Both the position numbers and the translations under genes were made by a program. From NCBI RefSeq assembly GCF_008923205.2, contig NZ_WBMS02000025.1, positions 1 through 64,000 on the forward strand: DNA of 64,000 nucleotides. Reading direction: 5' to 3'. This stretch comes from Actinomadura physcomitrii (GTDB taxonomy: Bacteria > Actinomycetota > Actinomycetes > Streptosporangiales > Streptosporangiaceae). Of this stretch, positions 41,645 to 50,547 are shown one piece after another. Each line of letters starts with the position of its first letter. Within the stretch, counting starts at the first letter, position 1. The notes under the pieces are model-generated. The model was not told the DNA's origin. It searched no databases and saw nothing but the letters and a program-made list of their open reading frames with translations.

Positions 41645-42647
41645 TGCCCTCCGACTCTTCCGTGTCCATCGCCCCGGCGTGAGTTCCGCCGGAGCCGCTC
41701 GCGCGGGCGTCCGTCCCGGGGGAGCCCGCCGCGCCGGGGTCCGCCGTGCCCCCGGCCGCAGCCGCCGGGGCGCTGGGAGCGCCGTCCCCCTCGCTGGAAG
41801 GACCATACTCGGCAATACGGGCGAAGGCGGCCACGTCCAGAGCTTCGCCCCGCGCGCGCGGATCGACTCCCGCGGCGCGCAGCGCACGCTCCGCCTCCGC
41901 CGCCGACCCGGCCCAGCCCGCCAGCGCCGCCCGCAGCGTCTTGCGACGCTGCGCGAACGCCGCGTCCACCACGGCGAACACCCGCTCGCGGGACGCGGCG
42001 GCCGCCGGCGGCTCCCGCCGCGTGAAGGCGACCAGCCCGGAGTCGACGTTCGGCACCGGCCAGAACACCGCCCGGCCGACCGGACCGGCCCGGCGCGCCT
42101 CCCCGTACCAGGCGAGCTTCACCGACGGCACCCCGTAGATCTTGCTTCCCGGCGCGGCCACCATCCGGTCGGCGACCTCCGCCTGCACCATCACCAGCGC
42201 CGACCGCAGCGACGGCAGCACGTCCAGCAGATGCAGGACGACCGGCACCGCCACGTTGTAGGGCAGGTTCGCCACCAGCGCCGTCGGCGCCGGCCCCGGC
42301 ACCCGTGTGATCTTCATCGCGTCGGCGCGCACGACCTCCAGCCGGCCCGCCAGCTCCGGCTCCCGCGCCGCCGCCGTCGCCGGCAGCTCCGCCGCCAGCA
42401 CCGGGTCGATCTCCACCGCGACCACCCGCCGCGCCTCCGGCAGCAGCGCCAGCGTCAGCGACCCCAGCCCCGGCCCGACCTCGATGACCACGTCGTCCGG
42501 CCCGAGGCCCGCGGCCCGCACGATCCGCCGGACGGTGTTGGCGTCGATGACGAAGTTCTGCCCGAGCGTCTTGGTCGGCCTGATGCCGAGCCGCGCCGCC
42601 AGCTCCCGCACGTCCGCCGGCCCGAGCAGCCCCCGTCTCTCCCCCAT
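41481..42647 (-). CDS. ksgA: 16S rRNA (adenine1518/1519-N6) dimethyltransferase with long C-terminal extension
   Basis: 388 aa from ATG 42647. The core is standard: RPTKTLGQNFVID, VIEVGPGLGSLTLALL (SAM loop), AVEIDP, and the catalytic NLPYNV; PVPNVDSGLVAF follows. It dimethylates two adenines in helix 45 of 16S rRNA. Normal proteins end near 280-290, where this one has FARIAEYG. About 105 more residues of Gly/Ala/Asp/Ser low complexity follow and run over the start and signal peptide of the GH26-like gene in another frame. The extension may be a lost stop or a tolerated read-on. Gene order after rpfB is the conserved one. Confidence 0.9.
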   Translation of the reverse strand: MGERRGLLGPADVRELAARLGIRPTKTLGQNFVIDANTVRRIVRAAGLGPDDVVIEVGPGLGSLTLALLPEARRVVAVEIDPVLAAELPATAAAREPELAGRLEVVRADAMKITRVPGPAPTALVANLPYNVAVPVVLHLLDVLPSLRSALVMVQAEVADRMVAAPGSKIYGVPSVKLAWYGEARRAGPVGRAVFWPVPNVDSGLVAFTRREPPAAAASRERVFAVVDAAFAQRRKTLRAALAGWAGSAAEAERALRAAGVDPRARGEALDVAAFARIAEYGPSSEGDGAPSAPAAAAGGTADPGAAGSPGTDARASGSGGTHAGAMDTEESEGNGEGAFADGAGGDRAGPDGARLPARRGAGGAGAAGGDGAGGGGGTGRDGGGGLQ

Positions 42648-42665
42648 GAGAACAAGTGTGGCAGG

Positions 42666-43460
42666 TCAGGAGAACAGGAACTTCCCGCATACCGGCCACT
42701 GCCCCTGCCAGCGCCCGTTCACCCGGTTGTAGAGCAGCTGCGCGCGGTACGTCTGCTCCCCCGCGCTCGCGTCCGACGGCCTGCCCGTCCCGCCGACCGA
42801 CGCCCACGACGACAGCGAGAACTGGTACAGCCCGTAGTACCCGGACGGGTTCACGGCCTTGGGGTTGCCGTGCGACTCGCAGTTCGCCAGCCCCGCCCAG
42901 TTCAGCTTCGCCGCCGCGCCCGTGCCCGCCGACTTCGGCCCCACCGCCACGATCCGCGCCACCGGCTTGCGCTTCACCTTCTGCGCGATGACCGCCTTCA
43001 CCTTCTTGCCCTTGCGCCGGACGTACGCCATCTGCACGACCTTGACGCCGGCCTTGCCCTTGCGCAACTCCTTCCGCGACCACGGCGGCACCGACGAGCT
43101 CTTCTTCTCGATCGTCGGCGCCGGCACCCGGACCGTCTTCGTCACCGGCTTCGACAGCAGCCGCAGCACCTTGATCAACTCCCCGGCGGGCTGCTCGCGC
43201 GCCGGCTTCACCAGGTCGTAGCGGCCGAGCTTCACCCCCACCTGGTCCAGCACCTGCTGCACGGTCGTCCCCGTCGTCATCGTCGTCGTCGTCTTCTTGT
43301 CCACGACGATGACGACCTTGCGCGGCGCCGGCGCGGACGCCTTCGGCGCGTCCGCCGCGCGCACCGTCGCCTGCGGCTTCGGCGATCCGCCGCCTCCGCA
43401 CGCCGACGCCAGCAGGACCGTCGCGACCAGGACGGCAGAACTCGCGGGGGCTCGACGCAC
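42666..43460 (-). CDS. rpfB: Resuscitation-promoting factor, RpfB-like lipoprotein
   Basis: 264 aa from GTG 43460, with GGAGG 4 nt before it. The signal peptide ends at a lipobox (LASAC), giving a lipid-anchored surface protein. A DUF348-like segment (KKTTTTMTTGTTVQQVLDQVGV) and a G5-like region (about 115-170) precede the C-terminal transglycosylase-like Rpf domain. In it LNWAGLANCESHGNP holds the catalytic Glu and two Cys form the conserved disulfide. Rpf domains cleave peptidoglycan and help dormant cells or spores resume growth. Only one DUF348 repeat is visible, fewer than in mycobacterial RpfB (three). It is upstream of ksgA as in related genomes. Confidence 0.88.
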   Translation of the reverse strand: MRRAPASSAVLVATVLLASACGGGGSPKPQATVRAADAPKASAPAPRKVVIVVDKKTTTTMTTGTTVQQVLDQVGVKLGRYDLVKPAREQPAGELIKVLRLLSKPVTKTVRVPAPTIEKKSSSVPPWSRKELRKGKAGVKVVQMAYVRRKGKKVKAVIAQKVKRKPVARIVAVGPKSAGTGAAAKLNWAGLANCESHGNPKAVNPSGYYGLYQFSLSSWASVGGTGRPSDASAGEQTYRAQLLYNRVNGRWQGQWPVCGKFLFS

Positions 43461-43764
43461 CGTTCCTCCAGGGGGAGCCGAACGGGCCTGGGGGCGCCCG
43501 TTCAACGGCCAGACACTAGAGCGGAAGGGCCCTCCCCCGCCACCTCAACGCCCACACGGGTCCCGCCGCCCCCGCGGGTAAGAAGAAGCGAACCCGAACG
43601 GCCATACTCATAGAGTCACTATCTGACTACATTAAGTAATCGAGAGTCCGTCTCGACCAGAAGGGAGCCCACGCCGAACGCGGGTGTCCAGGGCGCGGAA
43701 GCCCGCGAAGAGGCCAGGGGGCCGGTGCGGACGGCCAGAGCCCGGCCGTCCGCACCGTCCTTAT

Positions 43765-43976
43765 TGCTTTGTTCTCGGCGTCAGGCGCTGGAGCGCCTTC
43801 CTTCAACGAGCAAAGCGGCGATCGCTGTGTCCATTGCATCGCCCTCGGCGGTCGGGACTGGGGGCCCTCCCTTCAACGGGCGCTGCGGCGATCGCTGCAT
43901 CGCTCCGACTCGCCTAGCGGCTCGCTGCGCGATCGGATCCTTGCTTCGCTCGAATCCGGCTTCGCACGCGATCGCA
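43765..43976 (+). repeat. Dispersed repeat, copy B with a partial duplicate
   Basis: 43843-43976 contains, in order and on the plus strand, the blocks of copy A at 28003-28146. Directly before it, 43765-43842 is a shortened, more diverged copy starting ATTGCTTTGTTCTCGGCG and containing CTTCAACG and GCGGCGATCGCTG. So the element has been copied locally as well. It has many GCGATCGC-like palindromes and no gene. Confidence 0.7.
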
Positions 43977-44070
43977 ACGTCCCGGCACCCGCATCCTCAG
44001 CCTACGGACGATCGCCTTTCCGCCCCCGCGTGGTGCTCACGCCCCCTATGTCACCGCGCCCGCTCCCCTC

Positions 44071-44395
44071 GTGCCCTGTCTCCGCTCGGCGCCTTCCACC
44101 CCGTGCGTGCCGCTTCCTTCCGCCCGCCGCCGCGGCCGCTCCGGTCGTAGGCCTGTCCGCTCGGCGCCTTCCCGCCCGCGCGTGGGGCTTCCACGCGTCG
44201 CCGCGGCCGCTCCGGGCGTGCGCTGTCCGTTCGGCGCTTCCGCGCGGCGCGGCGGCCGCTCCGGTCAAGGCCCTGTCCGCATTGCGTCTTCCTGCGGTGC
44301 GTGGGGCTCTTGCGCGGCGGGCGCCCTGGTCGTGGGGCTGGCTGCTCGGCGTCCTTGTGCGCGTGTGCGGGGCTTTCGTGCGGCGCGGCCGGGCT
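44071..44395. repeat. Degenerate tandem repeat (about five units of 50-78 bp)
   Basis: Units start with a form of CCTGTCCGCTCGGCGCCTTCC and carry GCGGCCGCTCCGG (three times) or GCGTGGGGCTTC-like boxes. Unit lengths vary, and the last two have drifted. It lies downstream of the dehydrogenase gene on its minus strand. No coding or structural role can be seen. Confidence 0.6.
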
Positions 44396-44410
44396 TGGGG
44401 TTTCGGGGGT

Positions 44411-46084
44411 CTAGGCGGTTGCTTGGGCGGCGGATTGGCCGGCGGCTCTCGCGGAGAAGAGGCAGCCGCCCAGGAAGGTGCCCTCCAGGGCGTTGTAGCC
44501 GTGGACGCCTCCGCCGCCGAATCCGGCGACCTCGCCGGCCGCGTACAGGCCGTCCACAGGGCGGCCGTCCAGGGCGAGGGCGCGGGAGTCCAGGTCGGTC
44601 TGGATGCCGCCCAGCGTCTTGCGGGTGAGGACGTGCAGCTTCACGCCGATCAGCGGGCCGACGGACGGGTCGAGGAGGCGGTGGGGGGCGGCGGTGCGGC
44701 TGAGCCGGTCGCCGAGGAAGCGGCGGGAGTTCCGGATGTCCTGGATCTGGGCGTCCTTGGTGAAGGGGTTGGCGATCTGCAGGTCGCGGGCCTCTATCTG
44801 GCGGCGCAGGAGCGCGGCGTCCAGGAGCGGCTCGTCGGTGAGGGCGTTCATGCCGGCGACGAGGTCGTCGAGGGTGCGGGCGACGGTGAAGTCGGCGCCG
44901 TGGCGCTTGAACGCCTCGACCGGGGCGGGCGCGCCCTTGGACAGGACGCGTTCGCGCAGCACCCTCCTGCGGTCGCCGCTGGTGATGTCGGGGTTCTGCT
45001 CCGAGCCCGACAGCGCGAACTCCCGCTCGATGATCTTCTGGGTGAGGACGAACCAGGAGTGGTCGTAGGCGGCGATGTCCGGGGTGGTGCGGAGGTGCTC
45101 GAGGGTCGCGAGGGTGTCGTGGCCGGGGAGGCAGGGCACGGGGAGGCGCCGTCCCAGGGCGTCGAACCACATGGCGGACGGGCCCGGCAGGATCCTGATC
45201 GCGTGGCCGGGCCAGATCGGGTCCCAGTTGCGGACGCCCTCGGTGTAGTGCCACATCCGGTCGCGGTTGACGAGGCGGACCCCGGCGGCGGCGCTGATGT
45301 CGAGCATCCGGCCGTCCACGTAGGCGGGCACGCCGGTGATCATGCGGGCGGGCGGGGTGCCGAGGCGGTCCGGCCAGTACCGGCGGACCATCTCGTGGTT
45401 CCCGCCGATCCCGCCGCTGGTGACGATCACCGCCTGCGCCGACAGCTCGAACGTCCCCGTCCGCTCGCGGTTGGACGCGACGCCGCGGGGTGCGTCGTCG
45501 GCGGCGAGGACGGTGCCGTGCACTCCGGTCACGGCCCCGTTGGTGAGAGTCAGGCCATCGACGCGGTGGCGATGGTGGAAGGTGAGAAGGCCCTCGTCGG
45601 CAGCGCGGCGGGCGCTGCGGACGAACGGCGCGACGACGCCGGTGCCGGTCCCCCAGGCGATGTGGAAGCGCGGCACCGAGTTGCCGTGGCCGTCGGCGCG
45701 CAGGTCGCCGCGCTCGGCCCAGCCCACCACCGGGGTCAGGCGGACGCCGTGGGACGCCAGCCAGGCCCGCTTCTCCCCGGCGGCGAACTCCACATAGGCG
45801 CGGGCCCACCGGGCGGCCCAGGCGTCCTCGTCGTCGAGGCGGTCGAACCGGGCGCTGCCCTGCCAGTCGTTCCAGGCCAGCTCGAAGGAGTCGCGGACGC
45901 GGAGCCGCCGCTGCTCCGGGGTGTCGACCAGGAACAGCCCGCCGAGCGACCAGTACGCCTGCCCGCCGAGGTTCGCGGCGTTCTCCTGCTCCACGAGCGC
46001 GACCCGGCGGCCGCGCGCCGTCAGCTCGTGCGCGGCGACCAGCCCGGCGAGCCCCGCGCCGACGACGATGGCGTCCGCGTCCAT
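44411..46084 (-). CDS. FAD-dependent dehydrogenase of the succinate/fumarate/3-ketosteroid dehydrogenase superfamily
   Basis: 557 aa from ATG 46084. The FAD fold is shown by VVGAGLAGLVAA (7-18), the following acidic strand end VALVEQ, and near the C-terminus the second FAD contact with GLYAAGEVAGFGGGGVHG. LEGTFLGGCLF is typical of the FAD-binding-2 family. It resembles the uncharacterised mycobacterial FAD-binding dehydrogenase type rather than true ketosteroid dehydrogenases. No flavoprotein or Fe-S subunit is nearby. Substrate unknown. It lies between rpfB and tatD, where related genomes have no such gene, so it is an insertion in a conserved block; codon composition looks like its neighbours. 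Confidence 0.82.
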   Translation of the reverse strand: MDADAIVVGAGLAGLVAAHELTARGRRVALVEQENAANLGGQAYWSLGGLFLVDTPEQRRLRVRDSFELAWNDWQGSARFDRLDDEDAWAARWARAYVEFAAGEKRAWLASHGVRLTPVVGWAERGDLRADGHGNSVPRFHIAWGTGTGVVAPFVRSARRAADEGLLTFHHRHRVDGLTLTNGAVTGVHGTVLAADDAPRGVASNRERTGTFELSAQAVIVTSGGIGGNHEMVRRYWPDRLGTPPARMITGVPAYVDGRMLDISAAAGVRLVNRDRMWHYTEGVRNWDPIWPGHAIRILPGPSAMWFDALGRRLPVPCLPGHDTLATLEHLRTTPDIAAYDHSWFVLTQKIIEREFALSGSEQNPDITSGDRRRVLRERVLSKGAPAPVEAFKRHGADFTVARTLDDLVAGMNALTDEPLLDAALLRRQIEARDLQIANPFTKDAQIQDIRNSRRFLGDRLSRTAAPHRLLDPSVGPLIGVKLHVLTRKTLGGIQTDLDSRALALDGRPVDGLYAAGEVAGFGGGGVHGYNALEGTFLGGCLFSARAAGQSAAQATA

Positions 46085-46100
46085 CCCGGCTACCGCGGGG

Positions 46101-46931
46101 TCACCATGGGCCGAAAATGCGTTCGCCGTTGGCGGCGATCGCGGTACAGAGGTCGGCCAGGTCGACGTTCTTGACCTCCGCCATCGCCCGGACGGTGTGC
46201 GGGATCAGGTACGAGGCGTTCGGCTTGCCGCGGTTCGGGACGGGGGTGAGGAACGGCGCGTCGGTCTCGACGAGGACGAGGTCGAGGGGCGCGACGCGCA
46301 GCGCCTCGCGCAGCGGCTCGGCGTTCTTGAACGTGACGTTCCCGGCGAAGCTCATCACGTAGCCGCGGTCGGCGCAGAGCTTCGCCATGGCGGCGTCGCC
46401 GGAGAAGCAGTGGAACACCACCTTCTCGGGCGCGCCCTCCTCGCGGAGGATCGCCAGGACGTCGTCGTGGGCCTCGCGGTCGTGGATCACGAGGGCCTTG
46501 CCGGTGCGCTTGGCGATCGCGATGTGCGCGCGGAACGAGGCGTGCTGGTCGGTCCTCGGCGCCCAGTCGCGGTAGTAGTCCAGGCCCGTCTCGCCGATCG
46601 CCCGCACCTTCGGGTGCGCGGCCATCGCCTCGATGTCGTGCAGGACGTCGCCGGAGATGCCGGTGGTCTCGTTCGGGTGGATCGCCACGCCCGCGTACAC
46701 GTCGTCGAACTCGACGGTGGCGTCGACCGCGAACCGCGACGACGGCAGGTCGCAGCCGATCGTGACGATCCGGGTGACGCCGGCCGCCTTCGCCGAGTGC
46801 AGCTGCTCGCTGACCGGCGTGTCGACGATGTCGAGGTGGCAGTGGCTGTCGAACACCTCGGCCGGGAGGCGTTCGGGCAGCGGCGGGAACGGCCGGGCGA
46901 CCTCGCCGCCCCGGTCGTCCGCCGGGCTCAC
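46101..46931 (-). CDS. tatD: TatD-family metal-dependent DNase
   Basis: 276 aa from GTG 46931, which overlaps the metG stop (GTGA) and has GGAGG just before it. The frame continues upstream into metG only by chance. Metal-binding residues of the amidohydrolase fold are visible: VFDSHCHLDI (HxH), AIHPNE, AIGETGLDYYRD (Glu), VIHDREAHDD, FHCFSGD and VETDAPFLTP (Asp). These proteins have 3'-5' exonuclease or DNA-repair activities. Coupled to metG, which is a conserved pair. Confidence 0.92.
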   Translation of the reverse strand: MSPADDRGGEVARPFPPLPERLPAEVFDSHCHLDIVDTPVSEQLHSAKAAGVTRIVTIGCDLPSSRFAVDATVEFDDVYAGVAIHPNETTGISGDVLHDIEAMAAHPKVRAIGETGLDYYRDWAPRTDQHASFRAHIAIAKRTGKALVIHDREAHDDVLAILREEGAPEKVVFHCFSGDAAMAKLCADRGYVMSFAGNVTFKNAEPLREALRVAPLDLVLVETDAPFLTPVPNRGKPNASYLIPHTVRAMAEVKNVDLADLCTAIAANGERIFGPW

Positions 46932-48730
46932 TCGGCCTCCAGCCGGGCGAGCTCCTCGTCCACCACGGACGTGTCGAGCTTCTTGAACAGCGGCGTCGGC
47001 TTCGCCAGCGGGACGCCGGGCTTGATCGGCGTCGACTCCCAGCGCGCCGCGGTGTCGTAGTCGCCGGTGAGGACGGTGTAGTCGGGGCCGCCCTCCTCCG
47101 AGACCGTCTCCAGCCGCGGCATGCCGCTCCACACGCCCTCGCCGCCGAGCAGCTCGTACACCTTCTGCGAGGAGTTCGGCAGGAACGGGGTCAGCAGCGT
47201 CTTGGCGTCGTCGACGACCTGCAGCGCGGTGTGCAGGATCGACTGGACGCGGGCCGGGTCGTCCTTCAGCTTCCAGGGCGCCTGGTCGGACAGGTACCGG
47301 TTGGCGTCCCGGACGACGTCGAGCGCCTCGGTGATCGCGTTCTTGAACCGGGACCGCTCGAGCTCGGCGCCGACCGCCGCGAACCCGCTGCGGCTGCGCT
47401 CCATCAGCGCGCGGTCGGCGTCGGTGAGGTCGCCGGGCTCGGGGATCGCGCCGAAGTTCTTCGCGGCCATGTTCACCGAGCGGTTGACGAGGTTGCCCCA
47501 CGCGGCGACCAGCTCGTCGTTGTTGCGGCGGACGAACTCCGACCAGGTGAAGTCGGTGTCGTTGTTCTCCGGGCCGGCGACGGCGACGTAGTAGCGCAGC
47601 GCGTCGACGTCGTAGCGCTCGAGGAAGTCCTTGACGTAGATGACGACGTTGCGGGACGAGGAGAACTTGCGGCCCTCCATCGTCAGGAACTCCGACGACA
47701 CGACCTCGGTCGGGGTGTTCAGCGCGCCCATCGAGCCGGGCTTGCCGCCCTTGTCGCCCCGGCCGCTGTAGCCGAGCAGCATCGCCGGCCAGATCTCGGC
47801 GTGGAAGACGATGTTGTCCTTGCCCATGAAGTAGTAGGACAGCGCGTCCGGGTCCTGCCACCAGGCGCGCCAGGCCTCCGGGTCGCCGGACCGCCTCGCC
47901 CACTCCACGGACGCCGAGAAGTAGCCGACGACCGCGTCGAACCAGACGTACAGCTTCTTCGCCGGGTTGTCGCGCCAGCCGTCCAGCGGGATCGGCACGC
48001 CCCAGTCGAGGTCGCGGCTGATCGCCCGCGGCTGGATGTCGTCCAGCAGGTTCAGCGCGAACTTCAGCACGTTCGGCCGCCACGCCAGCGCCCCGTTCTG
48101 CTTGCCGCGCAGGTAGCGGCCGAGCACCTCGGTGAAGGCCGGCAGGTCGAGCATGAAGTGCTCGGTCTCCACGAACTTCGGCGTCTCGCCGTTGATCCGC
48201 GACACCGGGTTGATCAGGTCGATCGGGTCGAGCTGGTTGCCGCAGTTGTCGCACTGGTCGCCGCGCGCGCCGTCGTACCCGCAGATCGGGCAGGTGCCCT
48301 CGATGTAGCGGTCCGGCAGCGTCCGTCCGGTGGACGGCGAGATCGCGCCCATCGTCTTGGTCGGGAAGATGTAGCCGTTGTCGTACAGGCCCTTGAAGAC
48401 CTCCTGGACGATCGCGTAGTGGTTCAGCGTCGTCGTCCGGGTGAACAGGTCGTAGGTCATGCCGAGGCCGTGCAGGTCCTCGGCGATCACGCGGTTGTAG
48501 CGGTCGGCCAGCTCGCGGGCGGTCAGGCCCTCCTTGTCGGCCTGCACCTGGATCGGCGTGCCGTGCTCGTCGGTGCCGCTGACCATCAGGACCTTGTTGC
48601 CCGCCATCCGCTGGTAGCGGCTGAACATGTCGGCGGGCAGCGCGAAACCGGAGACGTGCCCGATGTGACGGGGCCCGTTGGCGTACGGCCAGGCGGGCGC
48701 GGTCAGGATGTGTCGGCTTGACGAGGACAT
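46928..48730 (-). CDS. metG: Methionyl-tRNA synthetase
   Basis: 600 aa from ATG 48730; the frame extends upstream without support. No ribosome site precedes it, and TACCCT 7 nt before the ATG hints at a leaderless mRNA. The class I signature HIGH is in NGPRHIGHVSGF; the second signature is FSSSRN. A zinc knuckle with four Cys (CPICGYDGARGDQCDNCG) lies near 140-160. It attaches Met to tRNA-Met. The C-terminus lacks the dimerisation EMAPII-like domain. Followed by tatD with an overlapping start. Confidence 0.95.
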   Translation of the reverse strand: MSSSSRHILTAPAWPYANGPRHIGHVSGFALPADMFSRYQRMAGNKVLMVSGTDEHGTPIQVQADKEGLTARELADRYNRVIAEDLHGLGMTYDLFTRTTTLNHYAIVQEVFKGLYDNGYIFPTKTMGAISPSTGRTLPDRYIEGTCPICGYDGARGDQCDNCGNQLDPIDLINPVSRINGETPKFVETEHFMLDLPAFTEVLGRYLRGKQNGALAWRPNVLKFALNLLDDIQPRAISRDLDWGVPIPLDGWRDNPAKKLYVWFDAVVGYFSASVEWARRSGDPEAWRAWWQDPDALSYYFMGKDNIVFHAEIWPAMLLGYSGRGDKGGKPGSMGALNTPTEVVSSEFLTMEGRKFSSSRNVVIYVKDFLERYDVDALRYYVAVAGPENNDTDFTWSEFVRRNNDELVAAWGNLVNRSVNMAAKNFGAIPEPGDLTDADRALMERSRSGFAAVGAELERSRFKNAITEALDVVRDANRYLSDQAPWKLKDDPARVQSILHTALQVVDDAKTLLTPFLPNSSQKVYELLGGEGVWSGMPRLETVSEEGGPDYTVLTGDYDTAARWESTPIKPGVPLAKPTPLFKKLDTSVVDEELARLEAE

Positions 48731-48925
48731 GGAATCAAGGGTAGTCGCGCGGCCCCCGTGGGCCGCACCAATATCGCCTCCTGTGGATAACTCCCGGATG
48801 GACGCCGGCTGGAAGGTTCCTGGAAGATCCGGCACGGCCGACTACGACGGGTCCGGCACGCGAGTAGCCTGGTCCGGCGCCAAGCGCAGTCCAGCTCGTC
48901 GTCCAGCCGGGGGCAGAAGCCAGCC

Positions 48926-50536
48926 ATGCCGCAGACCACGGCCGACCAGCCGGCCGTCACGCAGGAAACGACCACCGGGCGGGCGGACGGCGCGCCCCGG
49001 CGGCTGATCGCCCGGATCCGCCGCAGCCGCCGCGTGTGGTGGCTGGCCCTGCTCGTCGGGGTCTGCGCCGTCACGGCGCAGTGGGTGCTGATGACCCCTC
49101 CGCTCTACTTCGACCCTTACTACGTGTGGCTCGCGGCCCGCGACTGGCCCGACATCCCGCTCGGCGTCTTCCCGTTCGACGAGGTCCCGCACCAGGTGAC
49201 GCGGATCGGGCTGGTGCTGCCCGCGCGGCTCGTCCAGGACGTCCTCGGCCCCGGCCAGGCCGCCTACTTCGTGATCGCCGCGCTCGGCGGCATCGCCTTC
49301 TTCGTCGGCACGTACCTGGTGGTGCGGGCGCTGTTCGGGGACGTCGCAGGGCTGCTGTCGGCCGGGATCCTGCTGGTCCACCCGTTCTTCACGATGACCA
49401 ACCCGTTCGGCCACGAGATCACCTGGTCGACCGGGGTGATGCTGCCCGACATGCCGGGCGCCGGGCTGTTCGCGATCGGGATGGCGGCGCTGGTGGTGGC
49501 GAGCCGCCGGGAGGGGCGCGTCCAGACGAAATTCCTGCTGGCGGCGGGGCTCCTGCTCGGCTGCTCGTTCCTCGTCCGGGAGTTCCTGGCGTTCCTGTTC
49601 CTGGCGATCCCCGCCTACCTGGCGCTGCTGCGGATCCCGTGGCGGCGCAACGTCACGGTCGGCGCGCCGATGGCGCTCGTGCTGGCGTTCAACTTCGTCC
49701 ACAACCAGATCGTGTGGGGCAACCCGCTCGCCGGGCTGATCTCGGCGGCCGAGCACGGCGGCGAGTCCCGCGACTACGTGACGCGGGGGCTCGCGGCCCG
49801 CTCGTTCCTGCGCGCGATGCACGACTGGAACCCGCTCGGCACGATCTTCGTCGCGGCGCTCGTCCTCACGATCGTCGGGTTCGCGGTCACCCGCGACCGG
49901 CGGCTCGCGCTGGTGCTGGTGTGGTTCTTCACCCTCGCCGTCCCGCTGACGATCTTCTCCGGGGTGCTCGACCCGCACAGCATCTCGCTGCGCGCCTGGC
50001 TGCAGCGGTACTGGTTCGGGGTGCTGCCCGCGCTGCTGGCCGGCGGGTTCGGGTCGCTGATCCTGATGTTCAGGATGATCCCGGACGGCCTGGTCGCGCG
50101 GCTGCGGCTGCGGACCATCGCCGTCCCGGCCGTGGCGGTGGTGCTCGGCGGCGCGTACGTGTGGGCCGCCGTGACGGCCGTCCCGGAACTGCCGCGCGAC
50201 AAGGCCTGGAACCAGCTGCGGATCTACCTCGGCAAGCACCAGGACACGAAGCTGATCTGCGCGGACCGGCGCCTCGCGCAGACCCTGACGTTCTACACGC
50301 GGGACATGTGGGGCAAGCCGATCTGGCACGGCGAGATCCGCGACTTCCCGCACTACGTGCCGCAGCTTCCGCTCGACGCCCTCAAGGGCCCGATGCTGTA
50401 CACGCACTGGCGCGGCCAGGAGTCGCAGATCGCGGGCGGCTGGCGGCCGGACCCGGCGAAGGGCTGGCGGCTGATGTGGCGGTCGTCAGACGGCGTCCTG
50501 CAGCTGTGGAACCCGCCGCCCGGCGCCACCGGCTGA
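48926..50536 (+). CDS. GT-C-like integral membrane glycosyltransferase
   Basis: 536 aa from ATG 48926. A short basic Thr/Arg-rich N-terminus precedes about ten membrane helices, then a C-terminal extracytoplasmic part of about 120 residues. After the first helix comes PPLYFDPYYVWLAARDW, whose acidic residue is where GT-C enzymes have their catalytic Asp. These enzymes use polyprenyl-phosphate sugars on the outer face. It is divergent from metG. A GT2 enzyme that can make such donors lies 2-5 kb downstream. Acceptor and sugar are unknown; the GT39/PMT-2-type fold is judged from layout. Confidence 0.65.
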   Translation: MPQTTADQPAVTQETTTGRADGAPRRLIARIRRSRRVWWLALLVGVCAVTAQWVLMTPPLYFDPYYVWLAARDWPDIPLGVFPFDEVPHQVTRIGLVLPARLVQDVLGPGQAAYFVIAALGGIAFFVGTYLVVRALFGDVAGLLSAGILLVHPFFTMTNPFGHEITWSTGVMLPDMPGAGLFAIGMAALVVASRREGRVQTKFLLAAGLLLGCSFLVREFLAFLFLAIPAYLALLRIPWRRNVTVGAPMALVLAFNFVHNQIVWGNPLAGLISAAEHGGESRDYVTRGLAARSFLRAMHDWNPLGTIFVAALVLTIVGFAVTRDRRLALVLVWFFTLAVPLTIFSGVLDPHSISLRAWLQRYWFGVLPALLAGGFGSLILMFRMIPDGLVARLRLRTIAVPAVAVVLGGAYVWAAVTAVPELPRDKAWNQLRIYLGKHQDTKLICADRRLAQTLTFYTRDMWGKPIWHGEIRDFPHYVPQLPLDALKGPMLYTHWRGQESQIAGGWRPDPAKGWRLMWRSSDGVLQLWNPPPGATG

Positions 50537-50547
50537 CCGGCGCGCGC

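Larger units (their letters stand above)
43461..44410. other. 950-bp gene-free stretch with repeats
   Basis: Between the start of rpfB and the end of the dehydrogenase gene. The first 180 bp is rpfB leader with an AT-rich patch (43600-43640), likely its promoter. A dispersed repeat region follows (43765-43976), then a degenerate 50-75-bp tandem repeat (44071-44395). Several long open frames cross the repeats, but none has a ribosome site, a recognisable domain or normal composition. Confidence 0.65.

Noticed and set aside
43461..43640. A possible ydaO-type (c-di-AMP) riboswitch before rpfB, known from other actinobacteria
   Set aside because: The conserved GGGTAA-type and CCGAACCCG-type blocks could not be laid out in order in the 180-nt leader. 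A covariance-model search would be needed.
43769..46174. An 801-codon plus-strand frame over the repeats and dehydrogenase
   Set aside because: It starts inside the dispersed repeat, is low in complexity and lies opposite a well-supported FAD enzyme.
46932..48254. N-terminal extension of TatD across metG
   Set aside because: It is a frame shadow of metG. The GTGA overlap and the GGAGG site set the start at 46931.
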